Positions 11,468 to 22,835 of a stretch of 64,000 nt of DNA are shown one piece after another (the first letter of the stretch is position 1; every line of letters starts with the position of its first letter). Where the stretch lies: the NCBI RefSeq assembly GCF_963583255.1, contig NC_084811.1:18060088-18124087 (forward strand), given 5' to 3'. Under the pieces are notes generated by a model. That model made no database searches. It was not told the origin of the DNA and worked only from the letters and a program-made list of their open reading frames with translations. Source of the stretch: Pyrus communis (lineage: Eukaryota; Streptophyta; Magnoliopsida; Rosales; Rosaceae). Both the position numbers and the translations under genes were made by a program.

Positions 11468-12856
11468 GATATATATGTGTTTTGAATCTCGCACTGGTAA
11501 AATAGGGAATATATACATATATTTATATATAGTATGGTGTTTGATGATGTGAAATGTGATTGCAGTGATATTGCAATATTTCATCAATTTTATGCATCAT
11601 AAGGCACTTATGTGAATTGCATGTGCATTGTGAATGCATTATCTCAAAATTGTTGTGAATGAAGTGGCTTTCATGTGATATGCATGGTGAATGCATTATT
11701 TCACAATGTTGGTGAATGAGTTGGCATTCATGTGGTAATATATATATAATGGGACTCCATTGTGATTAAGGAGTTCAGTTGGTGGAAATTATGATTGCAT
11801 TGTGGTTGCATGTTTCATAAGATGATTTTGATGACCTGAGAGTGAAAGGGACTGTGACGTTCCCCTGGGTTTCGATCCCCAAAACTTTCAGAGGGTGTTA
11901 TATGGTCGAGCTACTCCTGCGAGATAGTCTATGTGGTATGGCCGTTGGAAATGGACACTCCTAGATTAAGAGTTACTAGGAGAGAGGGGCACCGTGTGCT
12001 GCCTTGAGTTTTGATCCCCTAAACCTCTGGAGGCCTACACAATCAAACTTGTACCATATCCTGTGGGGAGGGTACTTTGTTCTGAGGTGTAGGAATAAAT
12101 GGACACTCTCATTACCCTACTTCGTGCTGTTGTGGTCAGATTGAAGTAAGGGTAATCGGCTGCGGGACCGGTCATCATGTTGGATTATGTTGGCACACGA
12201 ATTCTGAAGGTGAATCGTGGTACGGCTGTATATAGCCAATAATGTTAAGTGATTTTACCAGTGATTGTGATTTAAAATTCCAATGATTTGGTGGGAATTT
12301 CTTATATTTGATTTGCCAATTTGAGTGGTTTGGCTTGAAATTGGGATATGCACTTAGCCACTAATGATTATGACTTGGTATTGTGATAATTATTTGGCCG
12401 ATGAGGGCAATGGTTTGAATTTATGATATTTGTTTGTCAAGAATGAAAATGGCAAAATTTTCTAAGGTTGATATCGCCAGTGATTGTGGCTAGAAATTTC
12501 AAGGAAGAATCATGGTGGCGGCTGTGTATATCCAATGATGGTAAGTAGTTTACCAATGATTGTGATATTTATTTTTCCAATGCGAATTATGGCTTGATGT
12601 GATATTTATTTTGCCAACTTGTGTGGCTAGAATTTTTCAAATTTTTCCACCAATTAATGTGGCTGGAAATCTGAGATATGTGTGAGAATCATGATACTGG
12701 ATTTGTTGAATTATTTATTTTGAACTTGAATAAAATCGTAGATTTAGGTTATGATTTTATTCACTAAAAATGGAATGTTGGAATTAGCTCTAATTCCTTT
12801 TTCGTTTTTCGAGGGTAGAAATCTCGAGGATGAGATTTATTTTAATGGGGGTCGAA
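11468..12856 (+). mobile_element. 3' internal (non-coding) part of a Tekay-like chromovirus
   Basis: No coding frame is recognised here. The segment ends with CGAGGATGAGATTTATTTTAATGGGGGTCGAA, the type of sequence (end of pol or untranslated region plus purine tract) that precedes the 3' LTR of Tekay/Del chromoviruses. An LTR start TGTAATACC follows at 12857. Internal repeats are visible: GAATGCATTAT/TTCATGTG blocks at 11630-11740, a repeated GTTT(C/T)GATCCCC block at 11868 and 12007, and a repeated block around CGGCTGT(A/G)TATA at 12222 and 12520. It is probably the target into which Tat element 1 inserted. Confidence 0.6.
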
Positions 12857-13467
12857 TGTAATACCTTGAAAATTTTAGAAATTATGTGGATATTCATGTT
12901 ATTGTTTAAGTGGAGGAAATTAGAAATAGATCAATTTATGGTTATGAAATTCGAATGGGGAAAATGTGAAATCCCGCTTCTAGATTAAGAATTAATTATG
13001 TCATATAATTTTTTGTTAAGTGGGAATGATGAAAAATACCCTATTTGGTTAGCGTAATTCTATGAGGATGTATTTTATCCTCATATATTTTATCGTAATT
13101 CTTGATATATTTGAATAGATGACGACCTTACGAGTGCGTAGGTGCAAACGAATCTTAATTCCGAGTTAGAACGGAGAAGTTACGAGCCTCGGAAGTAATG
13201 CGACATTTTGGACACGTGGACTTACTATTAGTAGTAAGTCTCTATAATTAGACAGCCAAAATTAGCAAGTTTCCAAAAAGAGCAAAACTGACCCAAAATG
13301 CCCAAAAACCCCAACCCAATTCGCGACCCAGTTGACTCCCGTTACATCCCATTTTCTGACGCCAATTTCGGCCAACTCTTGTAGAGTTTTTCAACGCCGC
13401 CACCACCACCTTGAAGCTCTTACTCCCTTCTACAAAATCCAACCAAGAACCATCTTGATTAGCCACC

Positions 13468-15747
13468 TGATGCGAGAATTATACGCACACAAATTAAACC
13501 CTCTTTTTATCAATTGTAGTAAGTATGTAAGTAGGGATCGTTCTGGACCGGGGATTAGGAGGGATTGTTAATCACTTGGATTTGACTCAAAAACGTAAAA
13601 ACACAATATAAAACACTATACTAGACTCAAAGAATGCAAAACTAAACTTTAAAACACTAAGACAAACCAAAAGACTCAAAACAAGTTCAAAAGACTCAAA
13701 ACTGCCTAAAACCACTAACTAGGCAGTTTCTGACCTTAAACCCAATTTTGGACGAATTTAAGATTATGGCTTGATTCAAAACACTTTAAAACATAAACTA
13801 AATAAATTCTAAGCACTAAAGAACAAGAAAGTAAAGGGGGGTTTGATTTGACGAAAATTGAAATAACAAAACAAGTTAATAAACTAAGCAGATTGTAAAA
13901 CGAATTTGGATTTAATGAATGGAATGAAGGCTAGCTAAGGGGTTCATCTCCATACATGTTATACTTGCATATAAAACGATTTCCAATTGCTTTTCAATAA
14001 ACCATGAATTCTCAACGCCCCAGATTAACCGTGAATTACACCAATTAACCCTCAGATTTTCCTAACGTTATTGAATTGGATGATTGCATACGACAACCCA
14101 AAGCATTCCCCACAAGTTCCCTATATGAACTGCATAATAGAGATACAAGCAAGAATCATTAAGTTCTTTGAAAACCATAAGCATTGACGAAGCACTCGTT
14201 ACTATGAACTGCATGAAACTTATGCCAAGAATTTACTTAACGCAATTGAGCTCATCAACTTTCACTACTTGTGAATATAAGTTTGTAACGATTAGGTGAA
14301 ACTTATATTCTAGCGTCATATTCATGCATGAAAATTAAGCGTGCACTCTCAATAAACATACATAAATAAGTTATCAATCAAACAGTTAAACAAATTGAAT
14401 TCACAACTTATGAAACGCAATTAGAAGTAATCAAATCATATTGCAAGCATAAACATATATTTCGAATCCCCCCCTAACCAAGGGGGGTTTAGTTCCTCAT
14501 GATTACAAAACAAAGAGAATTGAAATTAAACATTGAATTCAAAGGAAAAGAAACACCTAAACATTCCAACAACTCAAACTTGAATTGTATGAACGTTTAG
14601 GCCCTCTTCTCTTCCTCTTTGTTGCTGCACAAGGTCTAAGGTGAGTTTTGGGGATTATGGATGATGTAGAATGATAGGTTTGGTTGTGTAATGGTAGGGT
14701 GTGTGTATGAATGGATGGGAAGTGCTGGAAATGGAAAGGGGAGGACACGGCAATGGGATGAATGGTGCTGGAATTGTGTATGAATGGATGAATTTCTGAA
14801 TGAATGAATCCTCCCTTTTGTGGCTGCAATGGATGCTTATTTATAGGTGGATGAATGATTAAAAGAGGGAATATGACAGCTAGGAGGGAATGATTAAAGA
14901 GCATGTGGCTTAAAGGGGGAATGCTAGGTTGGAAATGCATGTGGCTGCAATGAAGAAAAGCTGGAATGGTGTGTGGTTGGCACGGCAAAGTTGGAGAATG
15001 AATGTGTGATGGTGTGATTGAATGATTAAAGTGCATGTGGGTGGAAATGCATGTGGAATGGCTGATTGTTTATGATGATGTGCACGGCAAGGTTGGAGAA
15101 TGAAAGTGTGATGGTGTGATTGAATGATTAAAGTGCATGTGGGTGGAAATGCATGTGGAATGGCTGATTGTGTTGATATGCACGGCAAAAGGAGGAATTT
15201 CTGGAATGATGGCAGGTTGTGTATGTGAGTGATTAGGGTGAATGTGCATGTGCTTTGACAGCTAGGTTGAATTAATTAAAGGGAGTGCATGTGGCTTGGC
15301 TGGAATGAATGGAATGCAATCTAAAATGGGAGAGCATGTGGGTGAATTAAAGGATGGAATGCATGTGAATTAGGTTGGAAAGTGGTGGGTTATGCACGGC
15401 AAGGTGTGGATGATGATGGGATGGTGGATGCACAGCACAAGGGGATTGTAATGGTGTGTGGTGTTGCTTGTGGCTGAATGAATGGATGGAATGGTGTGTG
15501 GTTGGCATGGCATAAGGGGATTGTCTCCTTTGGTCTTCAATTTCGTCCATCTACTTGGCCTTAAGCATATGCAATCCATTTAATGCCCCAAACTACTCCA
15601 AAATGCACCAAAATGCACTTTCTTGCTCCATTAGCCCTTTGGACCTACAAACACACGAAAATAGCTTAAAGTACTAAAATTACTAAGTACTAGCAACATA
15701 AATGCAAGAAAACATGCAAACTAAGGTGCATAAATATGCTCCTATCA
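13468..15747 (-). mobile_element. Athila-type solo LTR, reverse orientation, with target duplication
   Basis: The ends (TGATGCGAGAATTATACGCA at left, ATGCTCCTATCA at right) are the reverse complement of the LTR ends at 30452-32796. Shared blocks include the Athila LTR's GAACGATCCCTACTTAC and TTAATCCCC stretch and its first 200 bp. The insert is flanked by ccacc at 13463-13467 and 15748-15752. At 2280 bp it matches the length of the intact family LTR (2345 bp) while being clearly diverged, so it is an older solo LTR. Frames inside it (for example at 14557-15550) are low-complexity His/Pro-rich shadows. Confidence 0.92.
14981..15180. repeat. Tandem duplication of about 102 bp inside the solo LTR
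   Basis: The unit starting CACGGCAA(A/G)GTTGGAGAATG occurs at 14981 and again at 15083, and a third CACGGCAAAAGG start is at 15181. The two units share the TGTGATGGTGTGATTGAATG and GTGGGTGGAAATGCATGTGG blocks. Confidence 0.85.
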
Positions 15748-16693
15748 CCACCATATGTGGCAGTGTGAGGCCATAAAAACCGATGAAATCCTATAGGGCT
15801 CCGGCCACCCTTTTCATTTTTCTGGTGAATCGGCAAAGTGATGGCCAATGCCACCACTTGATTTTTGTAGCCCATCATCCCAGGAGTAAATCCCGACCAA
15901 ATTTGATCCTGTTGGACCATCGTGGGCGACGAATCGACACCGGGAAGCTTTAGGCACCCGCCGGTTTTATTAGAGGAATTGACCCTCTTCTATCCACTTT
16001 TGGACTTCATGGTAGGTATAAAACTTGTTCCTCTTGTTGAGCTCTATCTTCGTGTAAATTTTGGTAGAATTTGGAGTTAGACGAAAAAGTGGGTTTCCGA
16101 TCGCCGGAAACCACCATGCTCGGCGACGCATGTGGTGGCGCGTAGGGGAGAATCTTTTTACATGGATTTTGATAAGTAGGACATCCTTGATGTCTTGAGC
16201 CCATATCCAAAGTCTGTTCATTGAAATTTGATGCGATGATTCGAATATTCAAAATTTTGGATAATTGTACCGCCTTACGATTTTTCGTAATTGACGACCA
16301 TTCAACCGGTGGATCGTCACCAAACTTTGAGACATTATAGTATATAATATGTGAGGACCTTAGGAACTTATGGATTGGGAATCCGCCTTACAGATTTTCC
16401 CGACTTGGATTTGCAAGCTAGTAGATTAAAACGTCGACCGCCACTCAAATGTTGTGATTGGCAGAGATCCGACCATTGGATCGAAATGAAAATTTAGTAT
16501 GTTGTTCTAAAAGCGTAATGTGAACTACGAAGGCTTGATCCCTTAGTAGGGTACTTAGGTAGTCTAACAAGAAGGTTAAAAGCAGCCATAATAAAATACC
16601 TAAGATTAATCTTTTAGTGAAATTTGCTAAGAAAATGAATTTGGGGCCTATCTAAGTAATTAACTTCCGAATTAGAAATTTCGGGTCATTACA

Positions 16694-17520
16694 TTAACCC
16701 ACTTCCCCATCCTTTAGTGAAGATAATATCATTTATTTGAAAGAAAAATAAAAAGAAAAAATCGATCCAAAGAACAATTAAAAGTTTATTCGATTTAATT
16801 TTAACAAAAGTCATTAAAAAAATCAAACCAATCTAATTTGGGCCAGTTTGGTTTGGGGCCAAGTCTAATTGCTTTTCTTTTGCAAATTTTAGATTCGTTA
16901 TAGTAATTAAAAACTCACAGAAGGAAGATGATTTTCGCCCATTTCTTATAGTCTCTTACACGCTCCTTATTATTTTTGTCATCAAATTGAATAAATCAAA
17001 CAAAAACATTAGTCTAAATTAAACATGTGTGTGTGAGGCTAAAAAGGAAATGTGTTCATTTTATTAAAAAGTGATATGGGCCACCATCACTATATCACAA
17101 TCTTATTAAAAAGTTGTTGAAATATTTGTTTGTAAGTAGCTATTTGGTAGCAACACCATAGCTAAATTCATTGTAAATAAACACAGTGGCAGAGCCATAA
17201 ATTATTTCAAAGAGGGTCAATCTTAAATAAGTATAAGGATAGACTATAATAACAAAAACTCATATAAAAATACAAATCCTTCAATAATAAACAGTCTCAC
17301 CCCACTAAAGAAAATATAAACAAAAAAAAAATTGATATAACCTAATTCATTGTATTTTATCCAAAGAAAATTGCAAAGATAGAGTTAAATGATTACTTAA
17401 TTACATCATTCATGTGATTCAAAGAAGAATTAAAAAGAGGGAGCCTTGTCGTCTTGGACACACCAAAAACAGTGGGCAAATTAGGGACAATCTGAATATA
17501 AAATAAGGTTTAGGAATTTT
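16694..17520. other. AT-rich intergenic DNA, no gene seen
   Basis: There is no frame of substance, no tRNA-like cloverleaf and no LTR termini. A stretch near 17190 (GTGGCAGAGCCATAAATT) resembles a motif common at the ends of plant transposon fragments, but no partner was found. Confidence 0.6.
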
Positions 17521-17524
17521 TAGT

Positions 17525-18155
17525 GGTCATAGGACCTACTCCAACCCTTAGAGTAAAACTCAAATTTAGGTTCTAAACCCATCCCCCCTTGCTCCAACCC
17601 TTGGGCCAAATACGAATTTTAACCCAAAACTCATTTCTGGGCCAAATTGAGGCCAAGATTCCACCCGAGTTAGTAGGCTGACCCACCATATATGTGTATT
17701 TTTTTAGTTTTATATTTATAAATTCATTGAATCCAACAGCTAAGATCTAATATAATCAAATCTAAAGGTAAAAAATAAAAATAATAAAATTTAATAGGCC
17801 AAATTTAAATCCAACGGCTAAAATAATTGAAAAAAAAATTGTTCATTTGCTTCATATTCTTTCGTAGTGTTCCACGAGTTTTATAGTGTCGCTTTAGTGA
17901 ATTTTCAATATTTATTGGAATCTAAATATGTTTAGGTTAAAATGTTCATAAAATTAAATTAGAATAGTCTACATAATTTTTATTTTGAATAAAGTTACTT
18001 TAAGAAAAAAATTATCCTAAATTCGTTCTTTAGTAATTTCAGGCTAAAAATTTAACCCAGAAGGGTTGGAGCAAAAAAACTGTTTCTGGGTTAAAACTTA
18101 AATTTTTTGGGTCAAAAATTTTAGGTTTTAACCCAAGAGTTGGAGGTGGTCAAGC
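17525..18155. mobile_element. Short inverted-repeat (MITE-like) element
   Basis: The left end (CTACTCCAACCCTTAGAGTAAAACTC, then TTAGGTTCTAAACCC and TTGCTCCAACCCTTGGG) is matched in reverse by the right end at 18040-18150 (CCCAGAAGGGTTGGAGCAAAA, TTTTAGGTTTTAACCCAAGA, GTTGGAGGTGG). The arms of roughly 110 bp are imperfect, and the middle is AT-rich without coding capacity. Exact termini and target duplication were not resolved. Confidence 0.6.
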
Positions 18156-18782
18156 ATATTGCGCATAATTAATAAATTTTTATGAAATATAATATAACCT
18201 AATGAAAAAATACAAGAAGCCCACAAAGGTCGGTTGACCACTGTGAGCCTATGTGGCTTTGCCCATGCCTTTGTACTAGCTTCTGCTACAATGTCATTTT
18301 TCACCCAAAAATCTACCATAATTTAGGCCTTGATTACCCCACAACTCAGGGTTCAGAACTCGTTTCCTTATCATTAATGAGAATCAAAAGGAAATAAAAT
18401 GGGTTCAAATCATGACTTTACTGCATTTACTTGCACACAAAGAATTAAAATTCGTAGTGGAATACCTTAAAATTTGCTGGCCACACATTCCTCTCTCGCT
18501 TCCTCATCTCCCTTCACTCATTTTTTTTTCCAGCTTCAATCTTTTTACAAAAAAGCAAAACCTCCATTAATGGACTTTAAGGTCCATACTTGGGCCATCT
18601 CCAACCGAAGGGTCCAGAGGACTAGTGGGTCGAAAATAGCCCGAAAACGGTCTCCAACCGAGGGCCAGGCCAAAGTGCTCATGGGCCCCACTAGACGAAA
18701 AAGGGCCAAAGGGCCAACCGGCCGAGCTGAAATTCAAATTGCAACGACTAGCAGTTGATGTCAGCTCGCCATTATTTATTTA
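18156..18782. other. AT-rich spacer and fragment of a ctccaaccgaggg-type inverted-repeat element
   Basis: 18156-18575 holds nothing recognisable. From about 18590 the sequence CCATCTCCAACCGAAGGGTC and CTCCAACCGAGGGCCAGGCC resembles the arms of the inverted-repeat element at 24394-24700. It is cut at 18782 by the LTR starting at 18783. Confidence 0.45.
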
Positions 18783-20100
18783 TGATAATTCATATATTTG
18801 ATACATTTATTCCATCCATTACTAGTCCCTTTGTGTTATTTTTGAGTTAAACTAGTTGCATTTTACCCTCTTTTGTGTTAGTTTGCAGCTAATCATCTTT
18901 TGGAGCTCAGTTGAGGACAAATAAGGCAAAATGGTGCTAAAAGTGGAGACTTGAATAAGGATGCCGATGTAGACAAAGAATTAAAAGTGGAAACTGAATA
19001 TGGTGATGAATATGGCTCTTTATAAGACCAATAACAAAAAAAAAAAAAAAAAAAAAAAAAATGTGGGAATTAAATGCCCAATTACTAGATGTATTGGCAA
19101 TCTGTAACAGCCTCTTTAACCTTAAAAAACTAAGAGTTTCAGCCACTTTTACACAAGCTTCCCCTTGGGGTCGCCTAGAGTTCTCTCCCTTCTTTTTCTT
19201 TAGCGTTTCTTCTAGAAATAAAACCCAATTTCCCTTCACCATTCGCTACCACCGAAGAAACCACACAGCTGCATTGTTCTTGAAGAAGTTCAACATCAGA
19301 ATTGTTTCAAGGGGGTTTCTTTTATGAACTTTAATTTCACTCATGTTGTTCTTGATTTTTATATATTTTGTAATCATGTTGTGTAATTAAGTTCATAGCT
19401 GGGGAATTCGATGTAGCCTTGCAAACCTAATCTACGTTATTAAGTTAAAGTATTCAAATTACCAATTTGTGTTCTTGTTTCATCCACTGATTTTATAGTA
19501 TAATTTGTTTGTTAATCTTAATGTTTGATCACCATTAGGGCTGCTTATGAATTATTTGATCAAGGTTATAGTACACATCATGCTTAATCTTGGTGGACAT
19601 ATGAATGAATGAAGAAACTACTATGCATACATCCTGCCATGTGATTTCTTTGGTTCTTTGAAGCTTTCTTGTTCTTAATGGATTCTTATTTGGTAATCTA
19701 AGTTGAACATCACAACTAGGTTGCAGATTAGGAGTACTTGATCACAACTACACATCAAATAGATGATCATAAATAAGTAAAACGAACCCTAGTCGCAAAT
19801 TGGAGAGTTGAATACGTTTTGACTTAATTTCATGGAATTGGCTTGTAATGGTGAAATCGGTATCCCTAGTTCCATTCCCATCGTTTCTGAATCATTCTAT
19901 TATTCCTATTTACATTCTCTTGCATTTTAAGTTACTTTACTTTTCAAATCAAAATCCAAACTCAATTTGTTAGGTTCATTGTTTAGTTAGGGTTCACGTA
20001 AAGCTAGTAATTTGTCGAGGTCTAATCAGTCCCTATGGTTCAACACGTTTACTTGTGCCATTATACTATCCTTATATTTGCACTTGAAAGGAACACAACA
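18783..20100 (+). repeat. 5' LTR of the non-autonomous Athila-like element
   Basis: It runs from TGATAATTCATATATTTG to GAAAGGAACACAACA. Alignment by eye with 22836-24137 shows colinearity throughout, with many point differences and one low-complexity difference (a run of A at about 19036-19061). Confidence 0.9.
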
Positions 20101-20106
20101 AAATTT

Positions 20107-20124
20107 TGGTGCTGTTGACGGGGA
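20107..20124 (+). promoter_or_regulatory. Primer-binding site (degenerate tRNA-Asp type)
   Basis: TGGTGCTGTTGACGGGGA lies 6 bp after the LTR end. It differs at a few positions from TGGCGCCGTTGCCGGGGA at 32802, which is complementary to the 3' end of plant tRNA-Asp. It would prime minus-strand DNA synthesis. Confidence 0.75.
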
Positions 20125-20225
20125 TTGATTTCTGTCCCTTATAATTGCTTGTTTTATAAACCCTATCTGTTTTTATTTTCTTAGTTTAGATTTTTAATTT
20201 ACATTTTAGTTTGTTTTGATTTCAG

Positions 20226-21138
20226 GTGGTACAAAAAGATGTATGGTGTATGTCCATTATGTGCCAAGACTGGTCATCCCTTAAGTTATGTCTAATGAGA
20301 GATGAATTTCCTACATTTGTCCGAGAGCATTCACACCTCGTAAGTTTATCCAACCAAAGGCCAATACATCCATTATCAAACACATATAGCCCTATTTGGA
20401 GAGACCTTAATCATGACTCTTGGAATAACATAGAAGCTCCAAATCAAACATTTGCACCTCCCCCACAACAGACCCCCTTTGACACTTCATTGGAGGACAC
20501 TTTGGATCTACGTGCTCAAAGCGCTCCACAATTAACAATCAATGAGTAGCATGATTCAAGAACACTCCATTAAGCTTACCAAGTTGGAAATTCAATTGGG
20601 GCATATTGTCCAAGCATTAAATGAACAACCATGTGGTGATGGTCAAGATGTGAACGATGAACAATCATTGGAATCTAGCTATGCTGATATACATAGAGAA
20701 GTTCTTGAATTTGAAGCTCTTTCCCAATCTTCTAATTCGCTTGAATTTTTCCCGAAAGTTATGTTGGATTCTCCTTGTTGTTTTACATCTTTACAGGTGC
20801 CATCTTTGGAGTCTTTTGGAGATGATTTGCTACCTTATCAAGAGAAAAACAAATTGAAGTTGGATGACTAATCGTTGCTGCCCATTCACCATAAGAAAGA
20901 AAATTCAGAGCTAGACGATGAGATTGCTGCCTTGAACGAATTTCATTCATCCATTGAAATAATTGCTCCAGCCACATCTTCAACAATTTTTGAGGATATG
21001 CTTCTTCGCATGGAGAGACGAAAACACCATCACAATCAAGTCCTTGTGGAAATTCAACGCACCATATTCAAAGTCCCTCAAAAGAAACCACTTCTTCCTA
21101 CTAAGGTTCGGAGGTACCTTGACTTCCTGCCACCTTAG
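20226..21138 (+). pseudogene. Gag-derived remnant in the non-autonomous element
   Basis: Three short frames (20226-20549, 20542-20871, 20875-21138) lie where gag would be. A zinc-knuckle-like CPLCAKTGHPLSY (CX2CX4H, final Cys lost) is encoded at about 20251 in a neighbouring frame. The following block LSNTYSPIWRDLNHDSW resembles [16 protein letters not shown] of the intact Athila-like Gag downstream of its knuckle. LEIQLGHIVQALNEQP recalls the Gag [15 protein letters not shown] helix. The rest is not recognised. It is either decayed gag or a shortened coding region; no pol sequence follows. Confidence 0.6.
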
Positions 21139-21181
21139 GCGTTCATCTATCATGGTACCATGTCTCGCCTAGACATTAAAT

Positions 21182-21207
21182 AAAGCGCTTGCTAGGAGGC
21201 AACCTAG
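21182..21207 (+). other. Conserved post-coding block 1 (AGCGCT...GGAGGCAACC)
   Basis: AAAGCGCTTGCTAGGAGGCA with ACCTAGC following matches AAAGCGCTACTTGGGAGGCA / ACCCATGC at 38566-38590, just after the pol stop of the intact Athila-like element. It lies 44 bp after the last gag-remnant codon here. The function is unknown. Confidence 0.7.
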
Positions 21208-21321
21208 CTGGGTTTATGTTCTTTCCTTTTATTTTAGGTCTTTTAGTTTTTGTTTTATTTCATTCCATGTTTACTCTACCTTCCTGCATTGCTGCATTTC
21301 ATTCTTTTTTTTTTACACATC

Positions 21322-21352
21322 AAGGACAATGCTTAGTTTAAGTTTGGGGGTG
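21322..21352 (+). other. Conserved post-coding block 2 with internal G tract
   Basis: AAGGACAATGCTTAGTTTAA followed by GTTTGGGGGTG matches AGGACAATGTTTAGTTTAAG / TGTGGGGGGG at 38711-38740. It looks like a second, internal purine-tract-like signal. Its distance from block 1 (about 120-145 bp) is alike in both elements. Confidence 0.7.
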
Positions 21353-22795
21353 TTGGATTGAAATTTTCTGTTTGCTTTTAGTTTTGGCTAAAGTTTTTGC
21401 ATACTAATGTGAATGTATATGATGGCTAGTATACAATCTGACTATGGTGTTGTCATGAAAAATTCCATATCATAATTTTTGTAGTTCACAAAGTTATTAC
21501 TCTTGAATTATGGTGATTAAAGTATCATGCTCAAATTCTAGAAGAAGAATAGTGGAGACTACCCTAATGAGTTATTTTGAGCATATTTGCATTTTTGAGA
21601 GGGTTTAAAGTGTTTCTACTCCTATCTACTTCTTTCAAATTCACTTAAATGATCTCATTATTTCTTGTTGATTGAATGCTAAGAATAATTCTCTGTTGTA
21701 GATACCATGTGCTTGTTATCACCTTTGAATGAACTCATTGAGACGATGTTAGGCTATGCATGTTTTAACCACCAAATGGCTTTATTCCCATCCCTTTGTG
21801 TGCTCCATTCACCCTTGTTGCAGCCAAACACTGTTAGCCTAGTCCATTACAACCATACCTTATAGTTTGGGGAATACCAAAGTGATGAAGACAAAGATAG
21901 ATTGAGCTCTAGATCAAGAATGTGGTGTGTACCAAGGTAACATGTGTCGGAATTGCAAAACAAGAAGAAAAAATAAAGATTGAAAAAATAAAGAAAAGAA
22001 AAGAAAAAAAATGAATAAAGAAGATGCAATTTCCAAATCCTTCACTATCGCATGTGTGTCCTGGATGCCAAGAACAAACAACGAAGATCAATTCAAGAGG
22101 AGAGCTTGCTGGTTTCACAACAAAGACACTTTGGTATGTTCCAAGCTTTAGTATTTCCTATCCATTCTTTCGTATCCCCTAGCCTAAGCCTTACATTACA
22201 ACCTTGTGAAAGACCTGGCTGATCTTTGGGGATATATTCATGGGTGCTGGTAAGTATGTGTGCTATCCATATTCTTAGTCTTTGATTCCTTTCATAAGAT
22301 TTGTTCAGAAAATTGTGATGTTATTTCAAATTTCATATGTGCGAATTTTGATTCCCTTTACGTAACTTATATTTGATGAGAGACTAAACCTTAGGATCTA
22401 AGTGAAAATTCGAGTGACAATCTAAGAGAATTAAAGTTGAAGCAAATTCTATCCTTGGCATTTGAGTATGGTGTTTTTGAAGTCATGAGTCATGAAGCAA
22501 TACTTTTACACTACACACATGATATGATTCTTTGAAGTGGCAGTGTTTTGTTTGATGGTATGACTAAACATTCATTGGTTCTTATTAGTTTGTTTCAAGT
22601 ATGCTTTAACCAATTTGTTTGCAGAGTCTGTAGATATTTGTGGACGTCATCGCTGTAAACCCTCAGAAGACACAACTCCTCCTACTAGGGACACCTGGAG
22701 GTTTAAAGGCTTGTTTCACATGCTCAGTGCAATCGTTTAGCCAGTGAAAGTGGTCTAGTTAGATTTTGCTTTGTTTTGTTTGTTTTCAATTTTAG
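21353..22795 (+). other. Non-coding 3' internal region of the non-autonomous element
   Basis: Only short shadow frames are present, including an A/T-rich stretch at 21960-22020. This matches the non-coding 38744-40377 region of the intact element in position, and partly in content: both hold a purine-rich GAAAAAAT/AAGAAAAG run. Confidence 0.6.
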
Positions 22796-22835
22796 TTTTG
22801 CTCAAGGAGTAGCAAAAACCAGGTTTGGGGGTATT
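22796..22835 (+). promoter_or_regulatory. Hairpin plus polypurine tract before the 3' LTR
   Basis: TTTTGCT (22796-22802) and AGCAAAA (22811-22817) form a perfect 7-bp stem with an 8-nt loop. They are followed by AGGTTTGGGGGTATT up to the LTR start at 22836. The same stem and spacing precede the purine tract at 40378-40417. Confidence 0.7.

Larger units (their letters stand above)
12857..16693 (+). mobile_element. 3' LTR of a Tekay-like chromovirus, split by a solo LTR
   Basis: It begins TGTAATACCTTGAAAATTTT after the purine-rich ATGGGGGTCGAA and ends AATTTCGGGTCATTACA. The termini TGTAATA.../...CATTACA form the short inverted repeat usual for this lineage. Excluding the inserted Athila-type LTR (13468-15747) and one ccacc copy, the LTR is about 1.55 kb. 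No genes are seen. There is no second LTR in the window, so family membership rests on termini and purine tract. Confidence 0.65.

Noticed and set aside
14557..15579. His/Pro-rich reverse-strand ORFs of 67-159 codons
   Set aside because: They lie inside a solo LTR and reflect tandem low-complexity repeats.
16190..16693. Genes in the right part of the chromovirus LTR
   Set aside because: Short frames of 81-83 codons overlap in two frames without any domain, and LTR termini explain the region.
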